Shown piece after piece: positions 27,408 through 36,408 of a stretch of 64,000 bases of DNA. The DNA is from Edaphobacter paludis. Lineage in GTDB: Bacteria; Acidobacteriota; Terriglobia; Terriglobales; Acidobacteriaceae. Every line of letters begins with the position of its first letter. Position 1 is the first letter of the stretch. The stretch covers positions 2,666,001 to 2,730,000 of the forward strand of contig NZ_CP121194.1 in NCBI RefSeq assembly GCF_039993895.1, in the 5' to 3' direction. The notes under the pieces are model-generated. The model searched no databases. It was not told where the DNA came from and saw nothing but the letters and a program-made list of their open reading frames with translations. The position numbers and the translations under genes are program-made.

Positions 27408-28805
27408 ATGAGCGCGAAAAAGATTGTTTTGATCGTCGTCGGCGTCCTGGTACTGGCAGGCATCGTCGTAGGGACCATTCTCCATGGACAGGCCAATGTG
27501 ACGAAGGTGGCGACGGGCAAGGCGGTACGTCAGGACCTCGTCTCGATTGTCAATGGTACCGGGCAGATCAAGCCGAAGACGTATGTCAATATCGGCGCAA
27601 CGTCCTTTGGGCGCATCACCCACTTGAATGTGAAGGAAGGCGACCACGTCAAGAAGGGTGCCGTTCTGGCCACAATCGAGAACGTTCAGCCGGAGGCGAC
27701 CGTCGCGGCGCAGCAGGCGACCATCGCGTCGAACCGTACCGATGTCAACAGCTACCTTGCCGCAGAAAAGACCGCCACCGCGAATATTGCGGAGTCCGAG
27801 GCTGATCTTGAGCAGAAGGGGCTGGACTACAAACGCGCCCAGGCGCTTTATCAGGACAAGCTGATTGCCAAGCAGGACTACGACAGCAAAAAGGCTGCCT
27901 ATGATATGGCCGTCGCGACCCTGGCCCAGCGGAAGGCGGCGTATGCGCAGTCTTTGGCACAGACAGAGTCGCAACGCGCGCATGTGACTCAGGCGGTCGC
28001 CAGCCAGCGCTCTAATTATGACGCTCTGGACAAGACGATCAGCCGCGCTCCATTCGACGGCCTCGTGACCAACGTGCCGGTGCGCGAGGGAGAGACAGTC
28101 GTCGTGGGTATTCAGAATGCCGAAGGATCGACCATGATGACTTTGGCCGACATGTCGGTCATTACGGCGGAAGTCAAAGTCGACGAGACGGACATCGTCA
28201 ATGTTGCGATGGGGCAGCCAGTCGATGTCACGGTCGACGCGCTGCCGGGGCGGATCTTCAAGGGGCACGTGACTCAGGTCGGCGACCAGGCCCTGCTGCG
28301 CACCACCGGTATCGCCACCAGCCAAAGCACAACCGGGACGGAAGAGGCTAAGGACTTCAAGGTCGTGGTCACGCTCGACCAGCCTTCGGATGATCTGCGA
28401 CCGGGTCTTTCAGCTACGGCGAAGATAACGACGGCGAACAAGCCGAATGCGCTGACGATTCCAATTCAGGCTCTGGTGGAGCGTAATACCGCCGCAGAGA
28501 AGGCGCTGGCGGCCAATGCGGGCAAGCCTCCCGCGAAGGGCGCTGTTGCGGCTGCCACTCCCACGGATACCAAGCTTGTGCAGGGCGTCTATGTGTTGCA
28601 GCAGGAGCACAAGAAGCTGCGCGCCGTCTTCGTCCCTGTAAAGACGGGGATCACCGGAACGACCGATATCGAGGTGCTCGACGGCCTGAAGGCGGGAGAC
28701 GAGATTGTGACCGGCCGATATAAGGTCTTGCGGACGCTCAAGAGCGGTACTGTCGTCAAACGGGACAACACGCCTGAGACCGTGACACCAACGGACCAGT
28801 CGTAA
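27408..28805 (+). CDS. HlyD/MacA-type periplasmic adaptor (membrane fusion protein)
   Basis: 465 residues. N-terminal membrane anchor (KIVLIVVGVLVLAGIVVGTIL), lipoyl-like half (GRITHLNVKEGDHVKKGAVLATI), a long alanine- and glutamine-rich coiled coil (about residues 105-205) and the second lipoyl half (ISRAPFDGLVTNVPVREGETV), followed by beta-barrel and membrane-proximal domains. Adaptors of this type join an inner-membrane ABC permease to an outer-membrane channel. The ATPase follows after 106 bases and the likely permeases are at 20146 and 21402. No TolC-type channel is in the window. Confidence 0.86.
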   Translation: MSAKKIVLIVVGVLVLAGIVVGTILHGQANVTKVATGKAVRQDLVSIVNGTGQIKPKTYVNIGATSFGRITHLNVKEGDHVKKGAVLATIENVQPEATVAAQQATIASNRTDVNSYLAAEKTATANIAESEADLEQKGLDYKRAQALYQDKLIAKQDYDSKKAAYDMAVATLAQRKAAYAQSLAQTESQRAHVTQAVASQRSNYDALDKTISRAPFDGLVTNVPVREGETVVVGIQNAEGSTMMTLADMSVITAEVKVDETDIVNVAMGQPVDVTVDALPGRIFKGHVTQVGDQALLRTTGIATSQSTTGTEEAKDFKVVVTLDQPSDDLRPGLSATAKITTANKPNALTIPIQALVERNTAAEKALAANAGKPPAKGAVAAATPTDTKLVQGVYVLQQEHKKLRAVFVPVKTGITGTTDIEVLDGLKAGDEIVTGRYKVLRTLKSGTVVKRDNTPETVTPTDQS

Positions 28806-28911
28806 CCGATCGTTGACGTATATGGGCTGACGCCGGAATTCCACTGCGCAAAAGGAACCGCCGCGTCAGCGTAAACGTACTATCCTGAACATGCAGCAAC
28901 CGGAGAACCGG

Positions 28912-29670
28912 ATGGCCATCGAAACCGCAGTTGATCCAATGCTCAGCAATGCCTCCGGACCTCGCGCCGGCGACGTGATCGTCACGGACAATCTCTGGAA
29001 GACCTATGAGATGGGCGACCAGCAGGTGAATGCCCTGCGCGGTGTGAACCTGCGCATCCGGCACAATGAGTACGTCGCCATCATGGGCCCGTCAGGGTCG
29101 GGTAAATCTACGCTGATGAACCTGATCGGCTGTCTCGATTCGCCATCGCAGGGCAAATATTGGCTCAACGGCCACGATGTCTCCGAGCTCAATGACGACG
29201 AACTCGCCCGCATCCGCAATAAGGAGATCGGCTTCGTCTTCCAGACGTTCAACCTGCTGGCTCGCGCCACCTCGCTGCACAATGTCGAGCTGCCGCTCAT
29301 CTACAACGGCACTCCGGCGGCCGCACGCATTGAACGCGCCAAGTCGGTACTGGAATCGGTCGGCCTCGCCGAACGCATGATGCACAAGCCGAACGAGCTC
29401 TCCGGCGGCCAGCGGCAGCGTGTCGCCATCGCCCGTGCGTTGGTCAACAAACCCTCCATCATCCTCGCCGACGAGCCGACAGGAAACCTCGACTCCAAGA
29501 CGGGAGACGAGATCATGGCGCTCTTCGACGATCTCCACGCCCAGGGAAATACCATTGTTCTTGTCACCCACGAGCCGGACATCGCTGAGTTCGCCCATCG
29601 GGTAGTCACGATTCGCGACGGCGTCATCGCCAGCGACCATATCTCCTCACGTATCAGCAATAAAGGGTAG
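28912..29670 (+). CDS. ABC transporter ATPase (MacB/LolD family)
   Basis: 252 residues. Complete ATPase motifs: Walker [11 protein letters not shown]-loop in [10 protein letters not shown], signature [15 protein letters not shown], Walker [13 protein letters not shown] and switch His VTHE. The family powers MacB-, FtsX- and LolCDE-type permeases. GGAG lies 6 bases before ATG 28912, so this is preferred to ATG 28891. It likely drives the two permeases encoded 6-8 kb upstream, since each lacks its own ATPase and an adaptor gene precedes it. Confidence 0.88.
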   Translation: MAIETAVDPMLSNASGPRAGDVIVTDNLWKTYEMGDQQVNALRGVNLRIRHNEYVAIMGPSGSGKSTLMNLIGCLDSPSQGKYWLNGHDVSELNDDELARIRNKEIGFVFQTFNLLARATSLHNVELPLIYNGTPAAARIERAKSVLESVGLAERMMHKPNELSGGQRQRVAIARALVNKPSIILADEPTGNLDSKTGDEIMALFDDLHAQGNTIVLVTHEPDIAEFAHRVVTIRDGVIASDHISSRISNKG

Positions 29671-29673
29671 CTA

Positions 29674-29692
29674 GTCCGGCAATATGCCGGAC
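29674..29692 (+). terminator. Hairpin after the ABC ATPase gene
   Basis: GTCCGGC-AATAT-GCCGGAC, a perfect 7-bp stem starting 4 bases after the ATPase stop. No T-run follows, so it may be a processing or attenuating hairpin; it partly separates the ATPase from the next gene. Confidence 0.45.
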
Positions 29693-29743
29693 GATTGCCC
29701 CCACATTGCATCCATTACGTCTGCCTTCGCAGTCTAAGATGGA

Positions 29744-32518
29744 ATGATGGCAAAGTTTCGGCCCCTTAGCATCAGTGCAGCTTTTGCAGCGCTTCTTCTT
29801 GTCTGCCCCATGCTCTTCGGAGAGGCGGCACGTTTCGACCTGACCGGCCCTAAACTCGAGGTCCATGTCACTCGGGATGGCAAGACGCTGCCGATTGCGT
29901 CGGTCCCAAACCTGCAGGCGGGCGATAAGATCTGGCTTCATCCCGACCTGCCGACCACGCAGTCCGTCCACTACCTGCTGGTGGTCTGCTTCCTTCGCGG
30001 CACCACCAACCCACCGCCCGAAGACTGGTTCATCAAGATCCAGACGTGGAACCAGAAGGTCCGCGAAGAGGGCGTGAACGTCTACGTTCCGGACGAGGCG
30101 CAGCAGGTTGTGCTCTTCTTGGCCCCGGAGACAGGCGGAGACTTCAGCACCCTTCGCTCTGCAGTGCGCGGCCGGCCCGGCATCTTTGTGCGCGCGTCGC
30201 AGGATCTTGCCGAGGCTGGATTCGAGCAGGCACGTATTGAAAAGTATCTTGCCGATATGCGTCTGGTCCCTCCCTCCGATCCCAAGGCGCTGCTCGAACA
30301 CTCGAACCTCATCGCCCGCACTCTGAACCTAAAGCCTAATGAAGACTGCTTCAACCGCCCGGTCGACCAGCAGTACACCTGCCTGACCCAAAGCGGGAAC
30401 CAGACGCTACTTAACGATGGTCATGGCGAGACGGTCGTCTCCAGCTTGACGAATGGCGATGCTTCCCAGTTAATCAGTGCGGCCAGCTACACCTCCCTGG
30501 GCGGAGGCGGTTTGTACAGCGCCTACGTGGGGGCGGTGGTTGACCTTGTCCACCTGATGGGTAATCTCCACACCGCGCAATACCAGTACATTCCCGCGAT
30601 CGCATTTCCCGAGGGTGAGGACCTCAACCTCCGGCTCAATACGCCACCTTCGTTCCATAATCCAAAGTCGGTGATCGTCATCGGTCTGCCTGCAATCCAA
30701 CCCTCCGTCCTCCCCCCGCTGCGCCCCGCGGACCCGAAGCACGTCACCTGCCTGCTGCAACCGTCGGTCGCCCTTCCAGTCGAAGGCGCTCCTCTCGTCT
30801 TCTCTACCTCGTTTGCACACGACCTCGTCCTGCACATCAATGGTTCAGGGCCCGAGAAGGACATTCCCCTTGTGCCGGACGCGTATCGCGGCGGCCTCAC
30901 CCTTTCTCCGGCAACCAGCGAACGGAGAGTTCTTCCTACTGCGACGACGGATGCAGCACAACCTCAAGCCGCGCCCCAAGTCCCAGTGAAAACGACAGCC
31001 AAAGCCGACGCCTCTGGCAAGGTGACGGGGACCATTACCGGTTTCTGGGGATTCGATCCGTTCACTGGCCCGACCATGCAGTTGCAGAGCGTTCCGGGCA
31101 AGGACTGGAAGCTGGCAGTCGACGATGTGCTGATCGCAGGGCGGGAGAATAATCTCTCGCTCTCGTCCACCGGAACAGCCTGCGTCCAATCGATCACGCT
31201 CGACACGACGGCAGGAAAGCAGGAAAAAACTGACTGGAAAGAGGCCGACAAGCCGGACCTGATCAACGTCAAGGTCTCCCTGAAATCCGTCGACCCTGGT
31301 GCACTGCATCTGACAATTCGTCAATATGGAGAGGCCAAACCGGATACGGTCGCTGCTGAGACTTTTTCCGAGCCCGCGACCCTCGCTTCGCTGAAGTTCT
31401 ATGCGGGCGATACTTCTGCGGTGCTGAACGGCACCAATCTCAATCAGGTCAAGCAGCTCGAACTGAAAGACCTGACGTTTACTCCGTCCCCATTGCCGGC
31501 TGCGTCCAATACGGACAGCTTCTCCGAGCCGGGCTCCTCGGGCACGACTTCACTGCGGCTCGCGCTTCCGGCCAATGCGGGCGCTCCCAAGTTGAAGACG
31601 GGCGAAAAGCTCACGGCGCACGTCACGCTGAAAGATGGCCGCACCCTTACTCTGCCGGTTCAAGTGGAAGCGCCGCGGCCCTCTGTCACACTCATCAACA
31701 AACGCATCACGCAGACCGCTGACGAGCCCATTCACCTGGCGGATCCTGACGACTTGCCTGTGAACGATCAGCTTACTTTTTCACTCAAGTCTGAGGCATC
31801 CTTCCCGCGCACGGGCCAGATTGAGATCGCGAATGCCGACAACTCGCTGCACACTACACTCGACGTCACATCCGGTACGCTCATTCTGCAGAATCACCAC
31901 ACTCTGGTTGGCACGCTGAATCCGCTCAAGGCGTTTGGGACCTCTGCATTCGGGCCACTCCGTCTGCGCGCCGTCGATCCCGATGGCACTGCGGGAGACT
32001 GGATCCCGCTAATTACGCTGGTTCGTCTGCCTACGCTGAACGACGTCCATTGCCCCTGGGAGGCATCGCAGCCCTGCACCGTAACCGGCTCGGGCCTGTA
32101 TCTCGTTGATTCCGTAGCCACCGACGCCGCCTTCACGAATCCTACCGACGTACCTGAAGGCTTCATCGGCAACACGCTGTCACTGTCGCGTCCGGCCAAA
32201 GCAGGCTTCTATCTCAAGCTCCGCGACGACCCGGCGGCGGCCAATGTGGTTACGATACCGGTATCAATTCAACGGCCGCCGCAAAGTCAGAGAGCGACCC
32301 CGAAGGCCGTCCCAGCTGCAGCAAAACCCGAACCTGCCACTGCGACCTCAGCGCCGGATGCAACTCCAGCAGAGGTTCCTCCCGCAACGGGTGCGACGCC
32401 TGCTGCGCCTCCTGCACCTATGAATGGCGGACAGTCTTCTCAATGTCCCCAAGGAACCTGCCCGGTGCCCGCACCACCGGCAAGCGCAGCTCCAACCGCA
32501 CCTGTGGCTAAACCGTAA
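29744..32518 (+). CDS. Large exported protein of unknown function
   Basis: 924 residues with a signal peptide (ISAAFAALLLVCPMLFGEAA). I do not recognise a catalytic domain. The first ~300 residues contain DLVHLMGNLHTAQYQYIPAIAFP; the central part is beta-rich and repetitive in character (DGRTLTLPVQVE, SVTLINKRITQ, IEIADADNS-like words), suggestive of Ig-like or filamentous-haemagglutinin-like folds. The last ~70 residues are very rich in Pro, Ala and Thr and end with a short Cys pair (SSQCPQGTCPV). It follows the ABC ATPase by 74 bases in the same direction and could be co-transcribed. Two adjacent ATG codons (29744, 29747) are possible starts. Confidence 0.65.
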   Translation: MMAKFRPLSISAAFAALLLVCPMLFGEAARFDLTGPKLEVHVTRDGKTLPIASVPNLQAGDKIWLHPDLPTTQSVHYLLVVCFLRGTTNPPPEDWFIKIQTWNQKVREEGVNVYVPDEAQQVVLFLAPETGGDFSTLRSAVRGRPGIFVRASQDLAEAGFEQARIEKYLADMRLVPPSDPKALLEHSNLIARTLNLKPNEDCFNRPVDQQYTCLTQSGNQTLLNDGHGETVVSSLTNGDASQLISAASYTSLGGGGLYSAYVGAVVDLVHLMGNLHTAQYQYIPAIAFPEGEDLNLRLNTPPSFHNPKSVIVIGLPAIQPSVLPPLRPADPKHVTCLLQPSVALPVEGAPLVFSTSFAHDLVLHINGSGPEKDIPLVPDAYRGGLTLSPATSERRVLPTATTDAAQPQAAPQVPVKTTAKADASGKVTGTITGFWGFDPFTGPTMQLQSVPGKDWKLAVDDVLIAGRENNLSLSSTGTACVQSITLDTTAGKQEKTDWKEADKPDLINVKVSLKSVDPGALHLTIRQYGEAKPDTVAAETFSEPATLASLKFYAGDTSAVLNGTNLNQVKQLELKDLTFTPSPLPAASNTDSFSEPGSSGTTSLRLALPANAGAPKLKTGEKLTAHVTLKDGRTLTLPVQVEAPRPSVTLINKRITQTADEPIHLADPDDLPVNDQLTFSLKSEASFPRTGQIEIANADNSLHTTLDVTSGTLILQNHHTLVGTLNPLKAFGTSAFGPLRLRAVDPDGTAGDWIPLITLVRLPTLNDVHCPWEASQPCTVTGSGLYLVDSVATDAAFTNPTDVPEGFIGNTLSLSRPAKAGFYLKLRDDPAAANVVTIPVSIQRPPQSQRATPKAVPAAAKPEPATATSAPDATPAEVPPATGATPAAPPAPMNGGQSSQCPQGTCPVPAPPASAAPTAPVAKP

Positions 32519-32547
32519 CTTCGAAGGATGAGTCGAGGCGAGTTGAG

Positions 32548-32586
32548 ACCAGCGAAACGTAACCGCAGCGGCTACGTTTTGCTGGT
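32548..32586. terminator. Bidirectional hairpin between convergent genes, containing a stop codon
   Basis: ACCAGCGAAACGTAACCG and CGGCTACGTTTTGCTGGT form an 18-bp stem with two mismatches (G-T type on one strand) and a 3-nt loop. It lies between the 924-residue protein (+, ends 32518) and the permease (-, ends 32572). The permease stop codon and its last few codons are inside the right arm. T-runs on both sides are weak. Confidence 0.55.
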
Positions 32587-34182
32587 TTCAAGAAGGCCCT
32601 TCGCCCGTAACCTGACCCTGCTGTGCTTCACGCTGTAGGTGAAGTAGACCACCAGACCGATGACGAGCCAGATGATGAGCCGCGCCCAGTTCAGCCAGCC
32701 CAGCTTGATCATCATGTATCCGTTGAACAAGATGCCCAGAAGCGGCACCAGCGGAACCCACGGGGTACGGAAGGGCCGCGGCCGGTCAGGGTCGGTTCTG
32801 CGGAGGATCATGATCGCAATGCAGACGATCACAAACGCCAGCAGCGTCCCGATATTCACCATCTTGCCGATGTCGTCGATCGGCGTCAGGGCACCGACGA
32901 TCCCCGCCAGCGTACCCACGAGGAACGTATTTTTGAAGGGCGTGCGGAAGCGTGGATGCACTTCGGCAAAGAACTTCTTCGGCAGCAGGCCGTCCGTCGC
33001 CATTGCATAGAGAACGCGTGTCTGGCCCAGCAACATCACCAGCATCACCGACGTCAGCCCGGCCAAAGCACCCAGCGTAATAATGTCGCTGGCCCAGCCT
33101 AGGTTACGGTCCGCAAAGGCACGCGCTATTGGCGCCTCGATGTTCACCGCCTGCCACGGCACCATTCCTGTCAACACTGCCGCAACTGCAATGTAGAGCA
33201 GCGTGCAAACGGACAGCGAAGCGATGATTCCGATAGGCAGGTCGCGCTGGGGGTTCTTGGCTTCCTGTGCCGTCGTCGATACCGCGTCGAAGCCGATGTA
33301 CGCGAAGAAGACATAGGCAGCTGCTGCACCGATTCCGCCAAAGCCAAACGGCGCGAACGAGTGCCAGTCCTGCCCCCAGTTACCGGGATGGACGTACTTC
33401 GCGCCCAAAAAAATGACGAACAAAACAATCGCTACCTTGAGGGCCACAATGCCGGTGTTGAACTTAGCCGACTCCTTGATGCCGATCGCCAAAACAGTGG
33501 TCACAATCAGCGCGATGAGGAATGCAGGCAGATTAAATCCAATCTCATGCCCGAACAGAACCGGTGCCGCCAGTACCTGATGCGCTTGGACCATCATGTC
33601 GGCAGTGGGATGCATCTTCAAAACTTCAAGCTGCGCGAGATAGAGCTGGGACCCAGGCAAGAGTGCTGGATAATTTACCGTCATCACTTGACGACTGACC
33701 GTCTCGACCGCCTTTCCCAGTGCCGTCCAGTGGTCATAGGCGAGCCACAACGGAAACTTCAAATGAACGATGTCCAACACCTGGACGAAATAATTAGACC
33801 AGCCCGAACTGACCGTACTGGCGCCCATCGCGTACTCGAGCGTCAGGTCCCAGCCGATGATCCACGCGATCAGCTCACCCAGCGTCGCGTAGGCATAGGT
33901 ATAGGCCGACCCGGCCAAAGGGATCAATGCGGCAAACTCCGCATAACAGAGCCCCGCAAACGCACATCCCAGCCCGCTCAACACAAACGAGAGCATCAGG
34001 CCAGGCCCGGCATAGTGCGCTCCGAGCCCCGCCATCACAAAGATGCCTGCGCCTATTACCGCGCCCACGCCAAGCGCGGTCAATTGAAATGGCCCGAGGC
34101 AGCGCTCCAGCGTATGTTCGCCTTCTGCGCGACTCTCTTCCAGCAGCACATCCATCGATTTCTTCGCAAACAACATCGACAT
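32572..34182 (-). CDS. APC-family amino acid permease (cationic amino acid type)
   Basis: 536 residues with about 12-14 membrane helices. The first helix holds the APC substrate motif GVGAVIGAGIFVMAG; later YAEFAALIPLAGSAYTYAYATLGE and FFAYIGFDAVSTTAQEAKNPQRDLPIGI are typical of the CAT/YfnA subgroup. These proteins import amino acids by proton symport across the inner membrane. ATG 34182 has AGGAG 11 bases upstream. It is the last gene of an operon that starts with a proline-specific peptidase, which suggests use of peptide-derived amino acids. Confidence 0.85.
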   Translation of the reverse strand: MSMLFAKKSMDVLLEESRAEGEHTLERCLGPFQLTALGVGAVIGAGIFVMAGLGAHYAGPGLMLSFVLSGLGCAFAGLCYAEFAALIPLAGSAYTYAYATLGELIAWIIGWDLTLEYAMGASTVSSGWSNYFVQVLDIVHLKFPLWLAYDHWTALGKAVETVSRQVMTVNYPALLPGSQLYLAQLEVLKMHPTADMMVQAHQVLAAPVLFGHEIGFNLPAFLIALIVTTVLAIGIKESAKFNTGIVALKVAIVLFVIFLGAKYVHPGNWGQDWHSFAPFGFGGIGAAAAYVFFAYIGFDAVSTTAQEAKNPQRDLPIGIIASLSVCTLLYIAVAAVLTGMVPWQAVNIEAPIARAFADRNLGWASDIITLGALAGLTSVMLVMLLGQTRVLYAMATDGLLPKKFFAEVHPRFRTPFKNTFLVGTLAGIVGALTPIDDIGKMVNIGTLLAFVIVCIAIMILRRTDPDRPRPFRTPWVPLVPLLGILFNGYMMIKLGWLNWARLIIWLVIGLVVYFTYSVKHSRVRLRAKGLLETSKT

Positions 34183-34200
34183 CTTGGGTCAACTCTCCTT

Positions 34201-35766
34201 TTACGTCACGGCTTTGTCGCTTGCGACCGCCGCTCCCTGCCTCTTCCAGACCAGATACACCGGCACTCCCAACAGCACAATCACCAACCCCGGCCACGTG
34301 TATTGCGGCTTGTAACGGAGCAGTACAACGCAGATCCAGGTCGCCATCACGATATATAGCGCCGGCAACACAGGATACCCGAAAGCCTTGTAGGGGCGTG
34401 CGGCATCGGGCTTTGTCCGGCGCAGGACGAACAGACCTGCAATCGTCAGAATATAGAAGATGAGTACGGCAAAGATTACGTAATCCAGCAATTGCCCGTA
34501 GCTGCCCGACAGGCACAGCAAACACGTCCACGCCCACTGCACCCATAACGAGTTCACCGGCGTCTTCGAGCGCTCACTCAGCTTACCCACCGACTTGAAG
34601 AACAGTCCGTCGCGGCTCATCGCGTAGTACACCCGCGCTCCCGCCAGCAGCATTCCGTTCACGCAGCCGAAGGTCGATATCAGAATCGCCGCCGCCATCA
34701 GCTTCGCGCCATACCCCGCAAAGGCGCTCTGCATCACCGCGGTGGCGACACGATCTTCCGAGGCAAACTGAATTCCCCGCCCTACAATCGTTCCCGCTGC
34801 CGGGTCGCCCATCATCGGCAGCACGCTCAGGTAGACGAAGTTGCAGAGCACGTACAGTAGCAGGACAACGCCCGTCCCAATCGCCAGCGACAGCGGCAAG
34901 TTGCGCTTAGGGTTCCTGATCTCCCCCGCTGTAAAGGTCACGTTGTTCCACGCATCCGCGCTGAACAGCGATCCCACCTGAACTACCGCGACAATCGTTA
35001 GCAATCCAACATAAGCCGTCGGTCCCCCCACACCGACTTGCACTGCATGGGTCGTATGCCAGCCCGCACCCGCCCAGAAATGGTGCCATCCGGCGCCGAA
35101 GTTCGCCGCCAGCGCAATCGCATCCTTCGCAAACAAGCCGACCAGAACAACCGCAGCCAGCGCCAGCACCTTCGCGGAGGTAAAGACATTCTGCACGGCC
35201 GCGCCCATCTTCACGCCCAGCGTATTGAGCAGGGTCAGCAGCGTAATCACCACAATCGCCGATAGGTTGGCGGTGTTCAACCCAATCTCCATATTGCCGA
35301 GTACCATCGGCCCCACATGCCAGGCCGGAACATGCCCGATATGCCATAGCCACTTCTCCGCACTGACCGACGGAAAGAAGACGCCCAGAAATTTTCCAAA
35401 GGCCACGCCCACGGCAGCAATCGTCCCTGTCTGAATTACAAGGAACAGCGTCCACCCGTAAAGAAATCCCCACAGAGGTCCCAGCGCCTCACGCAGATAA
35501 ACGTACTGGCCGCCAGCCTTGGGCATCATGGCTGCCAGTTCGCCGTAGCTCAACGCGCCTATGACCGTCATCACCGCAGTCACAAGCCATGCCGCAATCA
35601 GCAGCGCGGGCGAACCCAGCGCGCGCGACATATCCGCCGAGACGATAAAGATGCCCGAGCCGATCATCGAGCCCATCACAATCGCCGTTGCTGAAAACAA
35701 CCCCATCCCCTGCACGAACTGCGGAGAGGAGACGGTCTCGTTTTGAATTTTTACCGAACTATTCAC
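34201..35766 (-). CDS. APC-family amino acid permease
   Basis: 521 residues, about 12 membrane helices. Helix 1 has IVMGSMIGSGIFIVSADMSR; helix 2-3 region has YGELAAMMPKAGGQYVYLREALGP; a middle segment FSADAWNNVTFTAGEIRNPKRNLP matches the LAT/AGT-type APC transporters. It differs clearly from the second permease downstream, so the two are not a recent duplication. The start is GTG at 35766. It lies 12 bases after thiE and 18 before the next permease in one operon. Confidence 0.85.
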   Translation of the reverse strand: MNSSVKIQNETVSSPQFVQGMGLFSATAIVMGSMIGSGIFIVSADMSRALGSPALLIAAWLVTAVMTVIGALSYGELAAMMPKAGGQYVYLREALGPLWGFLYGWTLFLVIQTGTIAAVGVAFGKFLGVFFPSVSAEKWLWHIGHVPAWHVGPMVLGNMEIGLNTANLSAIVVITLLTLLNTLGVKMGAAVQNVFTSAKVLALAAVVLVGLFAKDAIALAANFGAGWHHFWAGAGWHTTHAVQVGVGGPTAYVGLLTIVAVVQVGSLFSADAWNNVTFTAGEIRNPKRNLPLSLAIGTGVVLLLYVLCNFVYLSVLPMMGDPAAGTIVGRGIQFASEDRVATAVMQSAFAGYGAKLMAAAILISTFGCVNGMLLAGARVYYAMSRDGLFFKSVGKLSERSKTPVNSLWVQWAWTCLLCLSGSYGQLLDYVIFAVLIFYILTIAGLFVLRRTKPDAARPYKAFGYPVLPALYIVMATWICVVLLRYKPQYTWPGLVIVLLGVPVYLVWKRQGAAVASDKAVT

Positions 35767-35778
35767 GTTGCGTCAGTT

Positions 35779-36408
35779 CTACCCCAAAATCTCCAGAAAG
35801 TCCCGCACCACTTTCTCAACTGACTCACCTTCAACAAATAACGCGCTAATCACCGCTACGGAATCGGCCCCGGCCTCAATCACGCTACGAGCATTTGCCC
35901 GTGTAATTCCGCCTATCGCCACAATCGGCTTCGTCGTCAGCACCCGCGCCCGCCGCAACCCGTCAAGTCCAATCACCGGCTCTGCATCGAGTTTGGTTCC
36001 GGTAGCAAAGACCGGCCCTACGGCTACATAATCCGCGCTGCTCGCGTCGGCCCGCTGTACTTGTTCATCATTGTGCGTAGAAACCCCCACCCATCGCTGC
36101 GCACCCACCACACGCCGCGCATCTTCGGGCAGTAAGTCTCCCTGCCCCACATGCACGCCATCCCAACTGGCAAGTACGGCAAGGTCAGCTCGATCATTGA
36201 GAATCAGCCTGCATGCGGCCCCTGCGAATGCTTCGCGAATTGCAGCAGCATTCTGCAGGACCGACTGCGGAGACCCAGCTTTATCCCGATATTGAAGCAA
36301 CTCCACACCGGCTTCCTTCAACTGGTTGGCAGCCCATCGGAGATCATGCCCACGGGCCGCCAACAGCCCCGCATCCAGAATTGGATATAACTTTGGCAGG
36401 CCCACCAC
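35779..36408 (-). CDS. thiE: Thiamine-phosphate synthase
   Basis: 209 residues, normal for the family. It joins HMP-pyrophosphate and thiazole phosphate to make thiamine phosphate. Visible motifs are LLQYRDKAGS, LILNDRADLA, GVHVGQGDL, GVSTHN, YVAVGPVFATGTK and VAIGGI, covering the pyrophosphate- and thiazole-phosphate-binding residues. The GTG start shares one base with the accC stop (TAGTG), so it is translationally coupled to accC. No thiamine riboswitch is visible and no other thi gene is in the window. Confidence 0.9.
   Translation of the reverse strand: MVGLPKLYPILDAGLLAARGHDLRWAANQLKEAGVELLQYRDKAGSPQSVLQNAAAIREAFAGAACRLILNDRADLAVLASWDGVHVGQGDLLPEDARRVVGAQRWVGVSTHNDEQVQRADASSADYVAVGPVFATGTKLDAEPVIGLDGLRRARVLTTKPIVAIGGITRANARSVIEAGADSVAVISALFVEGESVEKVVRDFLEILG

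Noticed and set aside
27282-28325. 347-residue open frame opposite the adaptor gene
   Set aside because: Arg/His/Asp-rich composition typical of an antisense shadow; the + strand adaptor is clear.
33361-34359. 332-residue open frame opposite the amino-acid permease
   Set aside because: Very rich in His, Arg and Gln with no motif; shadow of the permease gene.
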